Under the pieces are notes generated by a model that did no database searches, was not told the DNA's origin, and saw only the letters and a program-made list of their open reading frames with translations. Both the position numbers and the translations under genes were made by a program. A DNA stretch of 15,072 nucleotides from Bordetella parapertussis (lineage in GTDB: Bacteria > Pseudomonadota > Gammaproteobacteria > Burkholderiales > Burkholderiaceae_C): positions 1 through 15,072 of the forward strand of contig CAMCTC010000110.1 in NCBI GenBank assembly GCA_945878355.1. The letters are read 5' to 3'. Shown here piece after piece: positions 13,495 through 15,072 of this stretch. Each line of letters starts with the position of its first letter. Position 1 is the stretch's first letter.

Positions 13495-14393
13495 GGCGCG
13501 AGCAAGAACTCCCGCACCGCCCGCACTTGGTCGGGCTGGACCAGCGTCGGCGCATGGCCGACACCGGCAAACTCGACGAGTCGGGCGCGCGGGCCGCGCT
13601 CGGTCATGGCCTGAGCGGTGGCGCGCGACAGCAGGTCTGAATCGGCGCCGCGCAGCAGCAAGGTCGGGCAGCTCAGGCGGTTGTAGCTTTGCCACAGCAA
13701 GGCCTCGCCGGCACGCGCCAGGTCGGGCGTGACCAGCCCGAACGGCTTGGCCAGCGCCGGGTCGTAGCGGGGTTTGAAGCCGGCACCGTCGGGGATCAAC
13801 TGTGGGCGCGTCAGTGCCAGCCACTGCGCCCGGCTGTGCGGCCCGAAGCCGGTGCTGATGGCCCACAGCGCGTCCGCCGCTTCGTCCTCGGTGGCCCAAT
13901 GCACCGGCTGGCCCAGGTAGCTGGCGATGCGTTGCAGCGAGGCTGGCTCAATCGTCGGGCCCACGTCGTTGAGCACCAGGCGCGACACCGGCGATCCCGG
14001 CAAACCTGCCAGCCCCAGCCCGATCAGCCCGCCCATCGAGGTGCCGACCCAATGCACGGTGCTGGCGTCCAGCCTGGCCAGCAGCGTGACCATGTCGGCC
14101 ACATAGGCCGGCAGCTGGTAGCCCATCGGGTCGCTGAGCCAATCGCTGCGTCCACGGCCCACCACATCGGGGCAGACCACGCGGTAGTCAGCCGCCATCG
14201 CAGCAGCCAGCGTGTCGAAATCGCGCCCCTGACGCGTCAGGCCGTGGGCGCAGACCAGCACCCGGGGGTTGGCCGGGTCGCCCCACTCCCAGTACGCCAT
14301 GCGGTGCAGGCCTCGGGTGTCGAGGCATTGCACATCGCGCAGTCGAGGCTGCGGCAGCGTCACGCTTGGCGCGCCAGGGTCGGTGTCAGTCAC
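13491..14393 (-). CDS. Alpha/beta hydrolase
   Basis: The 300-residue protein has an alpha/beta hydrolase fold with the oxyanion HG motif (AHGLTRQGRDFD, 49-60), nucleophile elbow VGTSMGG with Ser119, an acid in the LLLRGADSDLL segment (Asp251 or Asp253) and His280 in GVGHAP. GTG is the start, supported by AAGGAGA seven bases upstream. No signal peptide is present, so it acts in the cytoplasm. The substrate cannot be told from sequence; a neighbouring 3-hydroxybutyrate dehydrogenase makes a role in hydroxyacid ester metabolism conceivable, but this is only positional. It is co-oriented and overlapping with relA and divergent from the dehydrogenase gene. Confidence 0.9.
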   Translation of the reverse strand: MTDTDPGAPSVTLPQPRLRDVQCLDTRGLHRMAYWEWGDPANPRVLVCAHGLTRQGRDFDTLAAAMAADYRVVCPDVVGRGRSDWLSDPMGYQLPAYVADMVTLLARLDASTVHWVGTSMGGLIGLGLAGLPGSPVSRLVLNDVGPTIEPASLQRIASYLGQPVHWATEDEAADALWAISTGFGPHSRAQWLALTRPQLIPDGAGFKPRYDPALAKPFGLVTPDLARAGEALLWQSYNRLSCPTLLLRGADSDLLSRATAQAMTERGPRARLVEFAGVGHAPTLVQPDQVRAVREFLLAP

Positions 14394-14413
14394 GGGTAGG
14401 TCTCCTTGCCGAT

Positions 14414-14447
14414 AATCATTGCAGCAAGCAAATCATCGCAGCAAGCC
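14414..14447. repeat. Two tandem 17-bp repeats in the divergent promoter region
   Basis: AATCATTGCAGCAAGCA (14414-14430) is followed at once by AATCATCGCAGCAAGCC (14431-14447), matching at 15 of 17 positions. They fill most of the 68-bp gap between the divergent hydrolase and dehydrogenase starts and could be paired regulator sites. Confidence 0.7.
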
Positions 14448-14461
14448 AACCAGGAAATCAG

Positions 14462-15072
14462 ATGCTCAACGGAAAAACTGCACTCATCACCGGCTCGACC
14501 AGCGGGATCGGCCTGGGCTTGGCGCTGGCCATGGCACAAAACGGCGCCAACGTGATGCTCAACGGCTTCGGCGATGCCCAGGCCGCCCGCGCCGAAGTGG
14601 CCAAGCTTGGCGGCCGCGTGGCCTATCACGGCGCCGACATGAGCAAGCCGGCCGAGATCGAGGCCATGGTGCGCGCCTGCGAGGCCGAATTCGGCTCAGT
14701 CGACATCCTGGTCAACAACGCCGGCATCCAGCATGTGGCCAATGTCGAGGATTTCCCGGTCGATCGTTGGGACGCGATCATCGCGATCAACCTGAGCAGC
14801 GCTTTCCACACCACGAGGCTGGCGTTGCCGGGCATGAAGTCGCGCAACTGGGGTCGGGTGCTCAACATCGCGTCGGTCCACGGGCTGGTCGCCTCGGCAC
14901 AGAAATCGGCTTATGTCGCGGCCAAGCATGGCCTGGTGGGCTTTACCAAGAGCGCGGCGCTGGAATGTGCGACCACCGGCGTCACCCACAACGCGATCTG
15001 CCCTGGCTGGGTGCTGACACCGCTGGTGCAAAAACAAGTCGACGCGCGCGCCGCATCGGCCGGTGTGTCGCA
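14462..15072 (+). CDS. bdhA: 3-Hydroxybutyrate dehydrogenase (partial, runs off window)
   Basis: The frame is open from the ATG at 14462, with AGGAAA upstream, to the window edge (203 residues of about 260). It is a short-chain dehydrogenase: cofactor motif TGSTSGIG (10-17), NNAG (85-88), Asn110, Ser138, Tyr151 and Lys155. The substrate-binding residues known from Pseudomonas fragi 3-hydroxybutyrate dehydrogenase appear at equivalent places: Gln90, His140, Lys148 and Gln192. It oxidises (R)-3-hydroxybutyrate to acetoacetate with NAD+, a step of PHB breakdown in the cytoplasm. The C-terminal end, including the lid, is outside the window. Confidence 0.92.
   Translation, partial: MLNGKTALITGSTSGIGLGLALAMAQNGANVMLNGFGDAQAARAEVAKLGGRVAYHGADMSKPAEIEAMVRACEAEFGSVDILVNNAGIQHVANVEDFPVDRWDAIIAINLSSAFHTTRLALPGMKSRNWGRVLNIASVHGLVASAQKSAYVAAKHGLVGFTKSAALECATTGVTHNAICPGWVLTPLVQKQVDARAASAGVS

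Noticed and set aside
13495..13899. N-terminal extension of the relA frame upstream of 13494
   Set aside because: It lies in the alpha/beta hydrolase gene in another frame and has arginine-rich, unrelated text; the ATGA overlap at 13491-13494 gives a natural start.

Overview
The window is high-GC DNA from what is most likely a betaproteobacterium of the order Burkholderiales. The evidence is a RelA-type stringent-response gene, a 3-hydroxybutyrate dehydrogenase (a PHB-cycle enzyme), a CbbR-like LysR regulator and the codon bias of the core genes. Genus cannot be fixed from sequence reading alone.

Layout, left to right. (1) Positions 1-3526, minus strand: a lower-GC gene made of near-identical 702-bp tandem repeats encoding PPC-type beta domains, cut off within its third repeat. 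Upstream of it lies an exported caspase-like (peptidase C14) protein with an EF-hand-like loop, a proline/alanine-rich linker and a DUF4384-like C-terminal domain. (2) 3527-4880: accessory DNA with a MbcA/ParS/Xre-type antitoxin (no recognisable RES toxin beside it), a NadS/HigA-like HTH antitoxin (no toxin beside it), and a decayed, frameshifted second copy of the latter. (3) 4881-7687: a TerC-family membrane protein joined in frame to a universal stress protein domain, divergent from a CbbR-like LysR regulator. The roughly 530-bp region between them holds nested palindromes, a strong intrinsic terminator and GC-rich hairpins. (4) 7688-11060: a mosaic accessory region containing the 3' end of a class-C-like group II intron, a DUF1778/GNAT toxin-antitoxin pair, an AlpA-like regulator, and several weak or broken reading frames. 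It ends at the 3' end of a tRNA-Val gene, a typical landing place for integrative elements, although no integrase or att duplication is visible. (5) 11078-15072: core genome, with tRNA-Val(GAC), relA and an alpha/beta hydrolase on the minus strand (the last two overlap by ATGA), and a divergent 3-hydroxybutyrate dehydrogenase gene that runs off the window.

How the genes relate: the right part links stringent response and PHB/3-hydroxybutyrate metabolism by position only. The middle carries toxin-antitoxin remnants and one complete TA pair, as expected of an eroding island. The most interesting items are the caspase/PPC locus, the TerC-Usp in-frame junction with an ideal internal ribosome binding site, the structured leader with terminator before the LysR gene, the intron relic, and the pre-tRNA trailer that can pair with the tRNA 3' end.
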